DNA of 64,000 bases from Dipteronia dyeriana (taxonomy: Eukaryota > Streptophyta > Magnoliopsida > Sapindales > Sapindaceae), in contig CM065299.1 of the NCBI GenBank assembly GCA_032871835.1, positions 83,829,652 through 83,893,651 on the forward strand. Direction: 5' to 3'. A program made the position numbers and the translations under genes. Shown here piece by piece: positions 45,145 to 56,835 of this stretch (position 1 is its first letter; each line of letters starts with the position of its first letter). Below the pieces are notes generated by a model that saw only the letters and a program-made list of their open reading frames with translations, did no database searches and was not told the origin of the DNA.

Positions 45145-46110
45145 TTTATAAGTGAAAATGGTGAGGATTGTCACTTTGTTTTTTTCTTGTGTTGTGGTGA
45201 TATCACCAGTTTAATAACTTAAGTTTAAAAGACACCTATTATGGTGAACTGTCCAAAATACCCTTAAAAGTTGTCTTTGTATATCAATCAGCCTTACTTT
45301 AAATTTTTTGAAGATTTTATTATTTCATCTTCTTTATAGCGGTCTGTTTAATAGACCTCCAATGGAATGGAGGTCAAACATCATAACACTATCAGTGGGG
45401 ATACGCAGACGCATTCGGGGGTCGAGCTCGGAGCTTTTATATAAAAGCTCGGATCTTTTGTACAAAAGCTCGGAGCTTGTGTATAAATGCTCGGAGCTTC
45501 TTTATAAAATCTTGGAGCATTTATAAGAGCTCTGATCGAGCTTTTATAAAAGTTCGGATCGAGCTTTGGTACAAAAGCTCTTTAAAGGTCGAAGCTTTTG
45601 TACAAAAGTTCGATCCGAGTATACAAAAGCTCGATCCGAGCTTTTATAAAAGCTCTGAGATTTTGTATAAAAGCTCCGAACTTTTATACAAAAGCTCTGA
45701 GCTTTTATAAAAGCTCTGAGATTCAAAAGCTCGAAACTTCTGTATAAAAGTTCGAGTACATGTCAAAATCTCGAAAAACAAAAAGTCAAATGCAAATAAA
45801 AGCTCGATTTCATCTTTTTCAACAACTTTCATCAAATACAAAACCCTAATCTAACCCATTTTCATTTTGTTCAACTCTCCAGATGACACTGGTTTCCAAG
45901 TTCCGGTACCGTCACCGTGAAAACGAAGTCACGATTCACTTTTTATCTCTTTACTTTTTATCTCTTTTTTCATAACGACAGTGATGACATGAGTATTTTC
46001 GTCTCCACACTTTAAATGGTGCATTTTAAACATGATTTATTAATGTGGTGATATTTCCACAAAAACCCCTCTAAAAGGTGCCATTAATTTTTTGAACCAT
46101 ATTTATAAAC
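45145..46110. repeat. Dispersed AGCTCG-array repeat, copy 2
   Basis: The left flank (GTGAAAATGGTGAGGATTGT, TTTAATAACTTAAGTTTAAA, GGTGAACTGTCC) and right end (CATTAATTTTTTGAACC) match the 10.1-12.3 kb copy. The interior at about 45415-45800 is an array of AAAGCTCGGAGCTTTT palindromes separated by TATA or TGTACA. It is much shorter than copy 1 (about 400 bp against 1500 bp) and uses a different variant, so the array seems to expand independently in each copy. Confidence 0.65.
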
Positions 46111-47690
46111 TCGAATCCCCACATTAATGTGAAAGGGGCATGCAATATTACTTATGTTGATTATTAATTGTTTTTGAATTTTATTTTGATGGTACATATT
46201 TCCATTATAAGAAAACTTTATATTTATAGCATGTTTGTAAATTACGAATTTTATCCGGTGAAATGAAAATTAATTAATTTTTAGTATTTACAATAAGATA
46301 AATTCATAGACGAGATGAGGTTTTTATTTTTTTATTTTTTTATTTTGTTAAAAAAGTAGACTAGATGAGGTCGGTTGGTCATATGAATGACTCTCACATC
46401 CTACGTTAATTAAGTATGGGTCCCAAATATGTCTCCCTCCTTTGACCTTACATTATAATAGTTAAAATGTAAATTAGGGGGAGAATTTGAAAATGCCAAA
46501 TATTGATTCTCAAGTAATTACTAAACTCATTCTTCATTCTTATTATTATTATTTTTTAAATTAACACCTAACAGGCTTCAGATAAGTCGGGACCTACCCC
46601 ACACATATTGTGTAACTTCCCACCATAAACATGGAAAGAGAGTTGTATACCATTTGATGTATATGGTGAGACTAACCCCACTAATACGGAAGAGAGATGC
46701 AAGTAACCCATTGTTAATAGTTATAAAAAAGTAATAATAATAATTATAGATAATATTAGATGGCTATCTTAAGTCTTAACTAGATTTTGACCCTTTATTT
46801 ATGGTCTTTTATAAGTATTACAAAGGGTAGGACTTAGGAGGCAGCCAAATATGTTAGAAAATGGGCCTGATTTGTCCGAATAGAACCAAATTAGGGTAAA
46901 TGTAATGGGCCCATCAACCCCATGGACCATCACAAGGTGCATCTGCATGGGATGCCATTGTATTTGCGGCAGACATCCCATCAAACAATAAGCTGTTCCT
47001 TCTTTTACAAACGTAAACCGTACATTCTATCAAACCTTTTCATTACCCAAAACTGGTTTAAGTGAATGAATGTTGAATATTTTTTGTTGTTGCTATTGAT
47101 AAAAAAGTTAATGCCTTTTTTTTTGTTCCTTTTCCTAATTTGTAGCAAGTCAATTTATATATATACAACCTATTTTTCCACTTTTGGGCCCAAGTCAAGA
47201 TAGGAAGAAAATCATCAGCTTTTTAATCTCACTGAAAAATCGCTTTTGATTCTCTAGTAGTTCTAAAAGACAAAAAAGAGTAGGAATAATGGAAAATGTG
47301 TTTTATAGATATAGTAATTGTGATTAGGATAAGATTTATTGCTGATCTACTCTAATAGACATATTAATATTAGGGTTCAGCTACTATACATGATTGTATG
47401 ATTACTGGGTTAATTTCTACCTTTTAGATTTTAATCCAAGAGTGTATAAAAATAAAAAATAAAAAATAAAAAAAATAAAAAAAATAAAACATAAAGTAAC
47501 TAGCTCTCTCTCACATAACCATCCTTTAACAATACATTTTCTATATTGTAGCTAAACCCTTAATATTATTCTTAATATAATTTTAACAGGTTCACGTAAA
47601 TTAAAGACGGACCATCGGTCAAACCATTTTAGGGTTCATGCTAACATATTTGCCTTAGTGGGCAAAGTGGCCATATTTTGCACAAATCTA
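46111..47690. other. Spacer, no gene recognised
   Basis: No supported coding frame on either strand. TTA and T-rich runs occur near 46540, and A-rich simple repeats (AAAAATAAA) near 47450-47490. Some stretches (46560-46720, 46830-46980) are less AT-rich and may be relics of an unrecognised element. Confidence 0.4.
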
Positions 47691-49784
47691 CGCTACAAAA
47701 AAAATGGGCTATTGGGACGAATAAAATTCATCCCAATAGAGGATATATTGGGACACAATATTATATTCGTCTATAAAATTTTCAAACCTAAAGAAACCTT
47801 TAGGGATAAAAAAATTCGTCCCGATAAAACATTTATTGGGACAAAATAAATTATTCGTCCCTAAAGAATACAAATCTAACAAGACTTTAGGACGATTTTT
47901 TTTATCCCAATAGAATGTCTATTGGGATGAAAAAAATTATTCGTCCCAAAAAAATGTCTATTGCGACGAAAAAATAAAAAAGAAATTATAGAAGTTATTT
48001 TATTAGGACAAATATAATATTTATTGCTGTTAAAGATTTATCGGGATTATATTTTAATTTTTATCTTTATTTTTTTTTTAGTTTTTCCTAAGAGAGAAAA
48101 ATCATAATTAAATTTGATTCACTTTTTTATATAATCAATATAGATTAATTCAAAAAATTATGAAAAATTATATATATATATAAAATAAAAATCGAAAATG
48201 CAAAACTACTTTGTAGAAGAGTTGTTGTAAATTTATCCTTCCCTTTGTGATAGGAATTTAATATAACATTTGTCGATTAAATTGGAAAATGTAAAGCAAG
48301 TATTTTGTGTACGATTAACGATAGACTCTTTCATCTGACAATATATGATATGAAAAAAATAGTTCAATTAAATGCTACAATAACATTTTTTAAAAATAAA
48401 ATAAATTATTGTAATTAATCTACATTAAAAAATTTAATAACATATAGAGGTTATATAAAAATAGTATGCTTTAATTGATAAATTTGAAATAGTAGCAAAG
48501 TGGATAAGTTTTGCTTCAGTTTCAGATGAGTGGTTCGATGCTAAACATTAAATGAGGCTAGATTATGATGAAGGGTTGTGATGAGAGTGAGTTGAGGGTG
48601 AGTTGGGGTAGTGGGACGACAGAGTTCTAAACAAACCAATTTTTTTTTTCCAAATTTCGTCTCTATAGGTAGTTTTTAGGGACGAATTTACTCATTAAAG
48701 CACAAATGTCGGGAGAAATCTCTACTGAAGTGGGAGTTTCATTTCTAATTCAATCTTGTAGCATTGGTCTAATAGTTTAATAAATGTTATCAATTAAATG
48801 TTTTTTATTAATCATTTGTATATCATACAAAATAATTATAAAGATTACTGGAATCAATTTAAATTATCTAATAATATTTTTTTAAAAATTTGTTCAGTAC
48901 AATTTTAATTTCAATAAAAAACATATTTAATAAACATATTTACATTATATATAAATAGTTTTTCATTATTTATCAAAGTTGAAGTTGTGTAGTGCAATGG
49001 TTTGAGCTCTACACCATCGAATGTAAAAAGATAAAAAGTAATCGTCTCAATAGAAATTAAAATTTTACAATATGTCTACCATTTTTTTAACTACTGCCAG
49101 GATCTGATGAAATTAATTAAACTCTATACGCATTGGCTAGAATACTACTCACACTATCGGGGAGAGGTTACATATGGACTTTAGCTCTCACAACCAAAGA
49201 GAGGGTTGCTCCTTCAAACCGAGAGAAAACTCCTCACACTTGCTAGTAAAATGCATATGGTGGGACTTTAATCCCTGACCACTAGATGTGGAAGGGATGT
49301 GCACAATTATCTTTGAAATTAAAATTTTGATTAGTGAAATAAAATTTAAATTTATCAAATAATTGCTTTTTCCGGTAAGAGTTCGGTTTAAAATCAATGG
49401 AAATTTAATAACCTTATAGGTTATACATAAATATTATGCAACTAATAACAATTTGAATAATTTGGTCTAGTGGTGGAGGCTACATGATGGAGTCAAGAGT
49501 TCAATTCCCACAAAGATGGTGATCGATGGGCTATGGGGCGTGCTATTGTGTAGTGTGTGTGATGATGTGTTGCATGCTTGATGGGTCATGTGTTCAAGAT
49601 GTTAATTTTTTTTTCTAGGAAAGAAATCTGTTGGGACGAAATAATTTATTTCGTTCCAATAGTGTATCTGTTGGAACGAATTACTTTTGTCCCAATAGTG
49701 TATCTGTTTGGGATGAAATCTAAGTGATGAATTTTTTTAATGTACTTTTTTGTTTCGTCCCAATAGGCCAGTTTTCTTGTAGTG
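47691..49784. mobile_element. Non-autonomous CACTA element, 2.1 kb
   Basis: The right end, reverse-complemented, is CACTACAAGAAAACTGGCCT, the classical plant CACTA terminus. The left end CGCTACAAAAAAAATGGGCT is its inverted partner. Both continue into ATTGGGACGAA, and subterminal regions carry many copies of TTGGGACGAA or its complement TTCGTCCCAA (47710-47970 and 49620-49770). The centre is AT-rich and non-coding; there is no transposase. The flanking triplets CTA and TAA do not form a clean 3-bp duplication. Confidence 0.75.
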
Positions 49785-49892
49785 TAATCTCTATTTGCTT
49801 CAGCTGTTTCTGAAAGGGTTTATGTTAGTTTTCCAGTAGCATCCACCGATATGTGTTATAGGTCGTAAGTGCTAACATTTGATCGAGAGGTT

Positions 49893-50265
49893 TGTTAAGA
49901 CCATTGAAGAAGAAGCTTATAGTTAGTTGTTAATTCTGTTACAACTGAATGTATATGTGTAAGCTTCTGATTAGTAGAAAAGGTTAATATATTATTAAAG
50001 AAAAATCAAAAGCTTCTTTTAAGCTTAATCCCCCGTACTCTTCATTCATCGAATTAATGAGAAATTCCTAGATTTAAAGTTCTTTTCATTTCCTTTGACA
50101 TGGTGTCAAGAGCCTGTCCTTCAAACATGGAAGATCAATGAGATTCAATCTCCATGGAAGGTGTTTTGTCAAATTTGTTCCAGTTTCTTTTAAGCACCCT
50201 ATTTCTATTATACTTGACAACGGTAATTTTCTACTCTGGCGCCAACAAGTACCGATAGCCATTTG
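49893..50265 (+). mobile_element. Decayed Copia 5' end: LTR, primer site and gag start
   Basis: TGTTAAGACC at 49893 to TTTGACA at 50100 has LTR-like ends (TG...CA, 208 bp). TGGTGTCAAGAGCC (50101-50114) follows as a degenerate initiator-Met primer site. From about 50192 the frame reads KHPISIILDNGNFLLWRQQV, the N-terminal block of Ale/Retrofit-type Copia Gag. No further Copia coding follows, so the element is truncated. Confidence 0.65.
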
Positions 50266-50723
50266 TTGACGGTGATTTTTGGACTTTTGAAAAGTCAATC
50301 GGTAAACTATTAGGTTTTGACTTGTATTCTCAAGTGAACCTAATGTTAACCAAATGATACTCAATTGTTGTGAAGCTTCTTGGAGACATGGGATATGTTT
50401 AAAAGGTTGAAGGTGGTGTCTGAGGGAAGCTTGAAGACCGAAGAATATCTGAAGAATCGGATTCCAGAAGTATTCTGCGGTGTAGGGCGCAATGGCAAAC
50501 CACGACCCAGACTGCGATGACAGCGTATTTTACACAGGTACTGGAAGTTACGCAGAAATAGGAAAGGTTTATTCTGAAAGTTCTTGTGTTTGAAGGAAAA
50601 AAGATTTCTCTTGCGAAGAAGACTTTTCATAAAAGAAAATAATATTTATATGGAACAAGTAAGTCTTGTAAGTATAGGAGACAGATTTCTTTGTTGATCT
50701 AACCTCCCTGTAACTAGTATTTA
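50266..50723. other. Unclassified repeat-like sequence
   Basis: The stretch between the truncated Copia and the LINE shows no clear frame. Its plus strand has LTR-like words (ACTGGAAGTTACGCAG, GTAAGTCTTGTAAGTATAGG), but no second copy is present in the window. Possibly a fragment of another retroelement LTR. Confidence 0.3.
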
Positions 50724-51372
50724 GAATCTTGTAATTATGTTATTTGTGGCAGATGTCACATCCGTAGTGAAAATTGCATCATGAATATCCTCAGTGGAAA
50801 GAATATCAATCAAAAAATCATTCTCAACAACCATCACTATATTAGGAATCACGTCATCCACCATCGAAAAATTATATCTGTGCCTAGAAGAATTACAGGA
50901 AAAAAGAGCCGAATAATAACCTATAATATGATCCTTGATAACTAAACAATCATTCGAGAGTACCCCATTAATCGAAAGAGTAGATAAAGCCTTCCGATAT
51001 TGCCGATGTCTAAAAGAGGCATAAAAGAAAGTAGAGTTTCGATAACCATGGCGAAGCCATTTTCCCTTGGACCGATCACGAAGAAAACACTCATATCTAT
51101 GCATTAACACATCCAGATCATGATGAATGCGAAACTTGACTAGGAAAAACTTCTCATAGAAACCCTGATAAGACATCTAAAGCTGAATCGACTAAAGCTT
51201 AGTTGATTTCATTTTTATGTTAGACTCTAGATCACCGAAAATCTCCCAGTTCCAAGACTTAAGAAGCTTTTTCAAACATTTCAATTTGTGAATCACCATT
51301 TGAGGAGGCCGACCCACCGAAGGGGAACTCCAAACTCTACAAACCGTGGCCAAGAAATTTGGATGATCCAAC
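50724..51372 (-). pseudogene. LINE ORF2 fragment between endonuclease and RT
   Basis: On the minus strand the sequence LDHPNFLATVCRVWSS, KLKCLKKLLKSWNWEIFGDL, CFLRDRSKGKWLRHGYRNST and FFYASFRHRQYRKALSTL is the linker before the reverse transcriptase of plant L1-type LINEs. It is followed by STEDIHDAIFTTDVTSA at the RT threshold. The rest of the RT is absent. It continues upstream on the other side of the solo LTR at 54128. Confidence 0.78.
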
Positions 51373-54127
51373 TGTAGGGAAAATAAAACCCCGTGCAACG
51401 GAAGCGTAAGAAAATTTATTAAATAGGGTTTTCATATAATTTTTTTTTTCATTTTAAATAACAAGAACCTTAACCCTAGATTAATTGATGTATATAAAAG
51501 TGTCGTACCTTATTCTCGTGACGATTGAATAAACGCCGAATTGATTCCATAAGATCTTCCAATCCAATCACGAACGTGAATCACCTAGTAGTGTGGGCTC
51601 CCTTTCTTCAAATTGTTTACCTGAGGATGGAAACAAACAAAATCTATTTCATTGTTAGTTACAATTATCCTCTAAAATAAAAATCAAGAACGTCCGGCCA
51701 CTTGTGAATTATCAATCAATTTGATTGAAACTTGCGTGAACCTTGATTCAATGTTATACATAAAACCCTTTTGATGTAAAGGATACTAGTGTACTATCGA
51801 AAACAAAAATGTTCTCTTTTTCTCTTTTCTCCAAGGTCAAATTCCACACCCTATATCTTAGAGTTGATTGAATTTTGTCTAGAGTAAAATACTAAATTTT
51901 TCTCTCAAAATTCTCTCTTAGAAAAACCTTAGGTTGACCGAAATTTTACTCTAAGAATCTTTTATTTGTTAGTTACAAATATCCTCCAAGAGAAAAATCC
52001 AAGAACATCTGGTCACTTATGAATTATCAATTAACTTGATTGAAACTCGTATGAACCTTGATTCAATGTTGTACACAAAACCCTTTTGATGTAAGGATAC
52101 TAGTGTACTATTGAAAACGAAAACGTTCCCTTTTTTCTCTTCTTGGCCGAATTCACACACTATTGCTTAGAGATGATTGAATTTTGTTTAGAGTAAAATC
52201 AGATTTTTCTCCCTCAAAATTTCTATGATGGCCGAATTCTTCTCTTAGAAAAATAGGGCTGGCCGAAATTCTCCTCTCAATTGCCTTAGAGCTGACATAA
52301 TTTCTTATACACATATATATAGGATCATAAATCCTCTCATAAGAAGGATTTACTTTGATAAGAATCCTTTCCTTAGGTGGATTTATTTGGTAGTTAAGAA
52401 TCCTTATCTAAAAGGAAATCTATCCTCTCTTATATACACATGGGCTGGCCGAATTTCTCTTTGATATAGATTAGGAGAGTTTATTCTTTCCTAAGAAGGA
52501 TTTACTTGATGGACAAGAATCCTATCCTTAGATAGATTTACTTGGTGGTTAAGAATTCTTTTCAAAGAAGAATTCTACAATTAAGTAGTTTTACTTGGTG
52601 ACCAAGAACGTTTTCCAAAAAGAATTCTTTCCTACACCAAGACTCATAATCCAACTCAATAGCGTATTTGTAACCATATTAAAGACTTCCTAATTTGATT
52701 AGATAAATAATTCATTTTATTTATCTACTTATCAAATATAGTCTTTAACATTAATTATACTACCAACAATAATATAATTTTAGGAGACCATTTCCTAATA
52801 GGAAAAAGATTTTGACTTTTAATTAAATAATTAATTAATCAACAAATTAATTAATTTCCATTTAATTAAATAACAAAATAAAATAATATATTTAAGCTAT
52901 TCTTAATAGCCTTGCCGCCCATACCATATATATGGGCTATTATTAAATCCATTGGACCTTAATAAAAAGTCCACATGTGAACTAGACCTATTCTTACAAA
53001 AAGAAACAAGTTCTCATACCTTAATACAATTCTAGATGGACCCCTATTGACCTGGTAGAATATATCAAGTGATCCATGCAAGTTCGTGTGGATTGGGGAT
53101 CTTGGCGGGCTATCTAAATTTAAGCTCCAATAGACACAACCCAATCACAATCAACAAATGATTCACTTAGGTCCGATCTATTTAATTTTAGTTCATTCCA
53201 CTAAAGAATCAAAATTGAACTCTTAAATAAAGATAGAATAAGTTGATGTTACTCACTCATACCCTTGATAACCTTATTGGAGAAAGTGTATCCTCGTGAA
53301 GAATACCAGTAATCGCCAATAGCTCATAGACCGCCTATAGCTCTCCAAGTTACCATATTTACTCATATGACCATATTTGAACTTGGATATTTTGACTTGT
53401 CCAGAAGCCATGTTTCAATAGACACTATTGAAAACTTAACGTTAAGATTTAATATCCAATACCTCAAAATATCCATATGATGGTATTCTACTCTCATTCA
53501 ATAAATGGAGCCATGTTGTCCATATCTATAAATGAAATCCTCTATCGATTACCAAATAAATACCACCAAACTATCGAGGTTAGGCTATTCTATATAATCG
53601 TACTCATTGATAGCTCAAATGATAACACTTGTAACCATAAGTCTGTCATTTATCTCAGGATTAAGATAGACTATTCGATTGTCTTCAAATGAAAACTTTT
53701 ATCCGTTGACGGTTCCAGATAAAGTATTTCATTTTGATCCTATTCAATGCACCCAATACACTAGATTCTTTTGCCTGAAGACACCACACTTTGATGATTT
53801 TAGACTCATCATAACACATTTGATCCCACTCAAATGCTAGCAAAAGAATCTACAACTTTGACAAGATAAAGGCACCCAACCTTTTATCTTAAGTTGTGAA
53901 TATTATTCAAGACTAACTAAAGAATTGTGTCTACCTCAAACATATCTAGATGTATGAGCAATTATTCTTTTCTCATAGTCTTTTGACCTTATGATTATTT
54001 ACTTTTGACAATTACAATTATTAAACTATAAATGCTATAAGATTTGTTAAACTAGAAATCACTTTATTAATATGAAAAGATTGTCAATTACAATATTACA
54101 CTTTTGCTATCGAGCATGATCCTAACA
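51373..54127 (-). repeat. Solo Copia-type LTR, 2755 bp, inserted in the LINE
   Basis: It starts TGTAGGGAAAA and ends GATCCTAACA in plus orientation (minus: TGTTAGGAT...CCCTACA). It matches the LTR at 56836-59032 along its length. CCAAC flanks both sides (51368-51372 and 54128-54132), and LINE coding sequence resumes in order across the gap. No internal region is present, so it is a solo LTR left by LTR-LTR recombination. It is about 560 bp longer than its relative, largely because of an internal 314-bp duplication. Confidence 0.9.
51653..52280. repeat. Tandem duplication inside the solo LTR, ~314-bp unit
   Basis: The block starting TGTTAGTTACAA at 51653 recurs at 51967, with shared words GAATTATCAAT, AACCTTGATTCAATGTT and GGATACTAGTGTACTAT. 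The copies are diverged, and the LTR at 56836 has only one such block. Confidence 0.75.
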
Positions 54128-54950
54128 CCAACCGTATGCTTTAGAACCAAAAAAGGCATAGGACAAGAGACATTAATGTTTGATAACTGACTTAACAACG
54201 AACAGTGATAAAGAAATTGACGGGGAAAAGCTACACATGAAATATCCCGCCAACTGGAAATATAACCATCTGAAAATAAAGCCATATCTAATCATCTAAT
54301 CTTCTATCAAAACGAGTGCGTGTATAGCGACCTCGAGCCCATGTGAAACAAGAACCTTGAGAACTAATACCAATCAGCTCACTGTCATCGATCATCGAAC
54401 TGAAATCCATATAAGAACTCTAAGAAGGAGAATGAGAACCCAAAGACTTATGAGCTCCCAAAACCGTATTAAATGCTCCCATTACCAGCTAATAGGAAAA
54501 AACCAGATCGACCAAATCCCTAAGAGACTGCCAAAGCAAGCGACGAGCCAACATAGAAGTACTTGCATAAACAAAGGTATACCAATGCAACTGAGAGTTA
54601 ACTAAGAGCGAGACAGTAAGCTACTACTCAAGAAAGAAGATAACCTGAGCATCAAAAATGGAATCACATGCAAATACCCCAATGGAATGCAATAACCCGT
54701 CCTTGTCATTCTCCCCTACAAAGTACAGATCAAGAGAAGACCAAAACCTGGAAGCAAAATAAGAAAAAGTCACTATAGGCTCAGTAATGCATAACAAAGA
54801 TGGATGATGCAAACGACATAGATCTTTGAGAACCCATCTCATAAAATCGTTTCCAATCTCATGACAATTCCAATAAAGGTCACTAATCATCAGAAACCAT
54901 GGAAAAAGCCTAGGACCCTGACTTATAAAAAGCCAGTTTGCACTCAATCA
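54128..54950 (-). pseudogene. LINE ORF2 endonuclease region, broken
   Basis: Minus-strand blocks include NCHEIGNDFMRWVLKDLCRL, HHPSLLCITEP and, at about 54440-54300, VMGAFNTVLGAHK with SYMDFSSMIDDSELIGI and SQGSCFTWARGRYTRTRFDR. SSWRDISCVAFPRQFLYHCS follows near 54250-54170. These are the apurinic endonuclease landmarks of plant LINEs, in order (usual GDFN is GAFN, and the usual SDHCP reads LYHCS). Frameshifts and stops interrupt the frame. Downstream it joins the segment at 51372 across the solo LTR. Confidence 0.78.
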
Positions 54951-55659
54951 TATTAGACCTTTGAGCAATAGTAGTATCATCTAACTCTTTTTCCTCAACT
55001 TGGTTAGTCTAGGAAGAATCAAGAATAAGGCAACATTTAGCTTGGGAATCAAACAGTAGATGCTCAGGCCCTGGAACCGAACAACAGTGTCCACAACCAA
55101 AATTGCGAAACATAAAGATCCAAATCAATTCCTCAAAACAACCTATCAACCCTCTCAATCGAAAGAGTAACTGTACTCGCCCAATTGTCTATCTCATCAG
55201 CCAAAATCGATGAAGAAACAATAGGTTGAGTAAAAGAAACAACCAGAGAAATAGAATCCCTACCAACCTTCTGTTGAGGTTTATGCCTAAAGCTTGTATT
55301 TTGTAAATATGAATGAAACATTAGTACAAGAAGTAGTATATTCATTCCATAAACCTGCCTTATACATTTGTATCATGTGTACTTAACATCCAAGTTTGTA
55401 GGATGTAATATCTGACTGAGTATATGAGTGTCATATATAGAGGAATTTAGTTTGAGATAAGCAATCAAAAGAGTCCGTAGATAGCAAATAAAGCTGGAAA
55501 CATTATTTGTGGTTTTTTCCTTGACTATTCATATGGTGATATGAGAATGAAGGCACCTTATATGATGTAATCATATAGGACTGGGCCAAGATCTATATGA
55601 ATCTCTCACCAAGATCTGTTACATGATGATATTCATATTTATCGACAAATGATGGCTAT
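54951..55659. other. LINE 5' relic and unclassified sequence
   Basis: On the minus strand a short frame at about 55345-55133 (ADEIDNWASTVTLSIERVDR) may belong to the LINE region upstream of the endonuclease. From about 55330 to 55659 the plus strand is non-coding and could be the leader of the Copia fragment that follows. Confidence 0.35.
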
Positions 55660-56312
55660 ATATAGGTGATCTTATGTTTTTCATCACCACTGAATTCCTT
55701 TTGGGGATATGCACTATAAACGGTGACTTACATTTTAAATGTAGTCCCATCCAAATCTGTTCCAAAGACTCCCCCATAGTTGTGGAATGGTCGTAAAGCT
55801 AGTTTGTGACATTTCTTTATATGAGGGGGGGGGGGGGGGGGGTCTAGTACATGTACTGAAGAACAAAACTCGAAAGCTAGACCCTAAGTCTATGGTCTGC
55901 CTGTTTATAGGATATTCCAAGGAGACTGGAGAAGGATACTTCTATAGTCCTGAGGAGAACAAAGTATTTGTATCGACAAATACAATGTTTTTTGAGGTTA
56001 ACTATATGAGTGATCATAAACCTCAAAGAAAAATTGTATTAAATGAGATGGAGCTTAATACGACCAGTGCTCAGTCAACAAGAGTTGTTGATCTATTAAC
56101 ATCTGTTAGTCAGATGATTCCTAGTTAGGATACACTATCACATAGACGTAATGGGAGGGTTGTATGACAACATGAACGCTATTTGGGTATTGGAGAAGGA
56201 TAAGATGTCATCTCTAATGATAGTGTGGATGATCCAATGATATTTAAGAATGCAATAGAAGATCTTGACAAAGTGAAATGGCTTAAAGCCATTAATCTCA
56301 AGATAGAGTCTG
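55660..56312 (+). pseudogene. Copia integrase C-terminal fragment with poly-G tract
   Basis: The plus strand gives FWGYAL, YILNVVPSKSVPKTP and LWNGR in one frame, then HVLKNKTRKLDPKSMVCLFI, GYFYSPEENKVFVSTNTMFF and KIVLNEME from 55840. This is the C-terminal integrase region of a Copia related in wording to the element at 59-62.7 kb. The core before it and the RT after it are missing. A run of 18 G at 55825-55842 replaces expected coding sequence. A stop lies near 56128. Confidence 0.78.
55825..55842 (+). repeat. Poly-G tract, 18 G
   Basis: Eighteen consecutive G residues within the Copia fragment. Very unusual in this AT-rich window. Confidence 0.95.
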
Positions 56313-56835
56313 TTAGTTTCTCGGTTTTTGATTGACTTATTTCGATTGACAAACCACATTTAGGGATAATTATGTAAGGGGAGTTTAGGTCAGTTTTGCT
56401 CGTGACCAAGCTCAAGCTTCAAAGGTAAAATCACCTGCTTAACTTTCATTGAAGAGGTATTAGTGCACACACACACACACACACACTCATGCATGTTTTG
56501 ATCATTCTGCATGCTTGCTTATTTGCCTTCTTATGTGCCTTTTGTGCCTTAACTCTTACTTGGGTGTTTGATGCACATTGTGTGCCTTAAAAGAGGATTT
56601 TTACTCTGTACCACGGTTCAAACCGTTCCCTGTGCATTACCTCCATCACGGTCTGGACAATGATGTTCTCCAGTAGTCGAACGCTGCTGCTACCGCTGCC
56701 TGTGCTTGTTGCATGCATAGTGGTCTCCCAAACGAAAGTTTTCCAAGCGTCGCATGTTGTCCATACTGCGGTCAGTGCACTTGCATGCACATCGGTCTAC
56801 AAAACGGTGTTGTCCAGGCGATGCACCACTTTATA
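56313..56835. other. Spacer with (CA)n, unclassified
   Basis: A CA microsatellite lies at about 56466-56487. About 56600-56830 is GC-richer, with repeated GTTGTCC/GTTCTCC and GCATGCA words, but no gene family is recognised. TTATA at 56831-56835 is the candidate left target duplication of the next element. Confidence 0.4.

Noticed and set aside
45308..45841. Open frames with repeated LLYKSSE peptides
   Set aside because: They arise from the palindromic AAAGCTCGGAGCTTTT array; no start context or homology.
46799..46984. Minus-strand 61-codon frame in the spacer
   Set aside because: Not recognisable, without splice partners or repeats supporting it.
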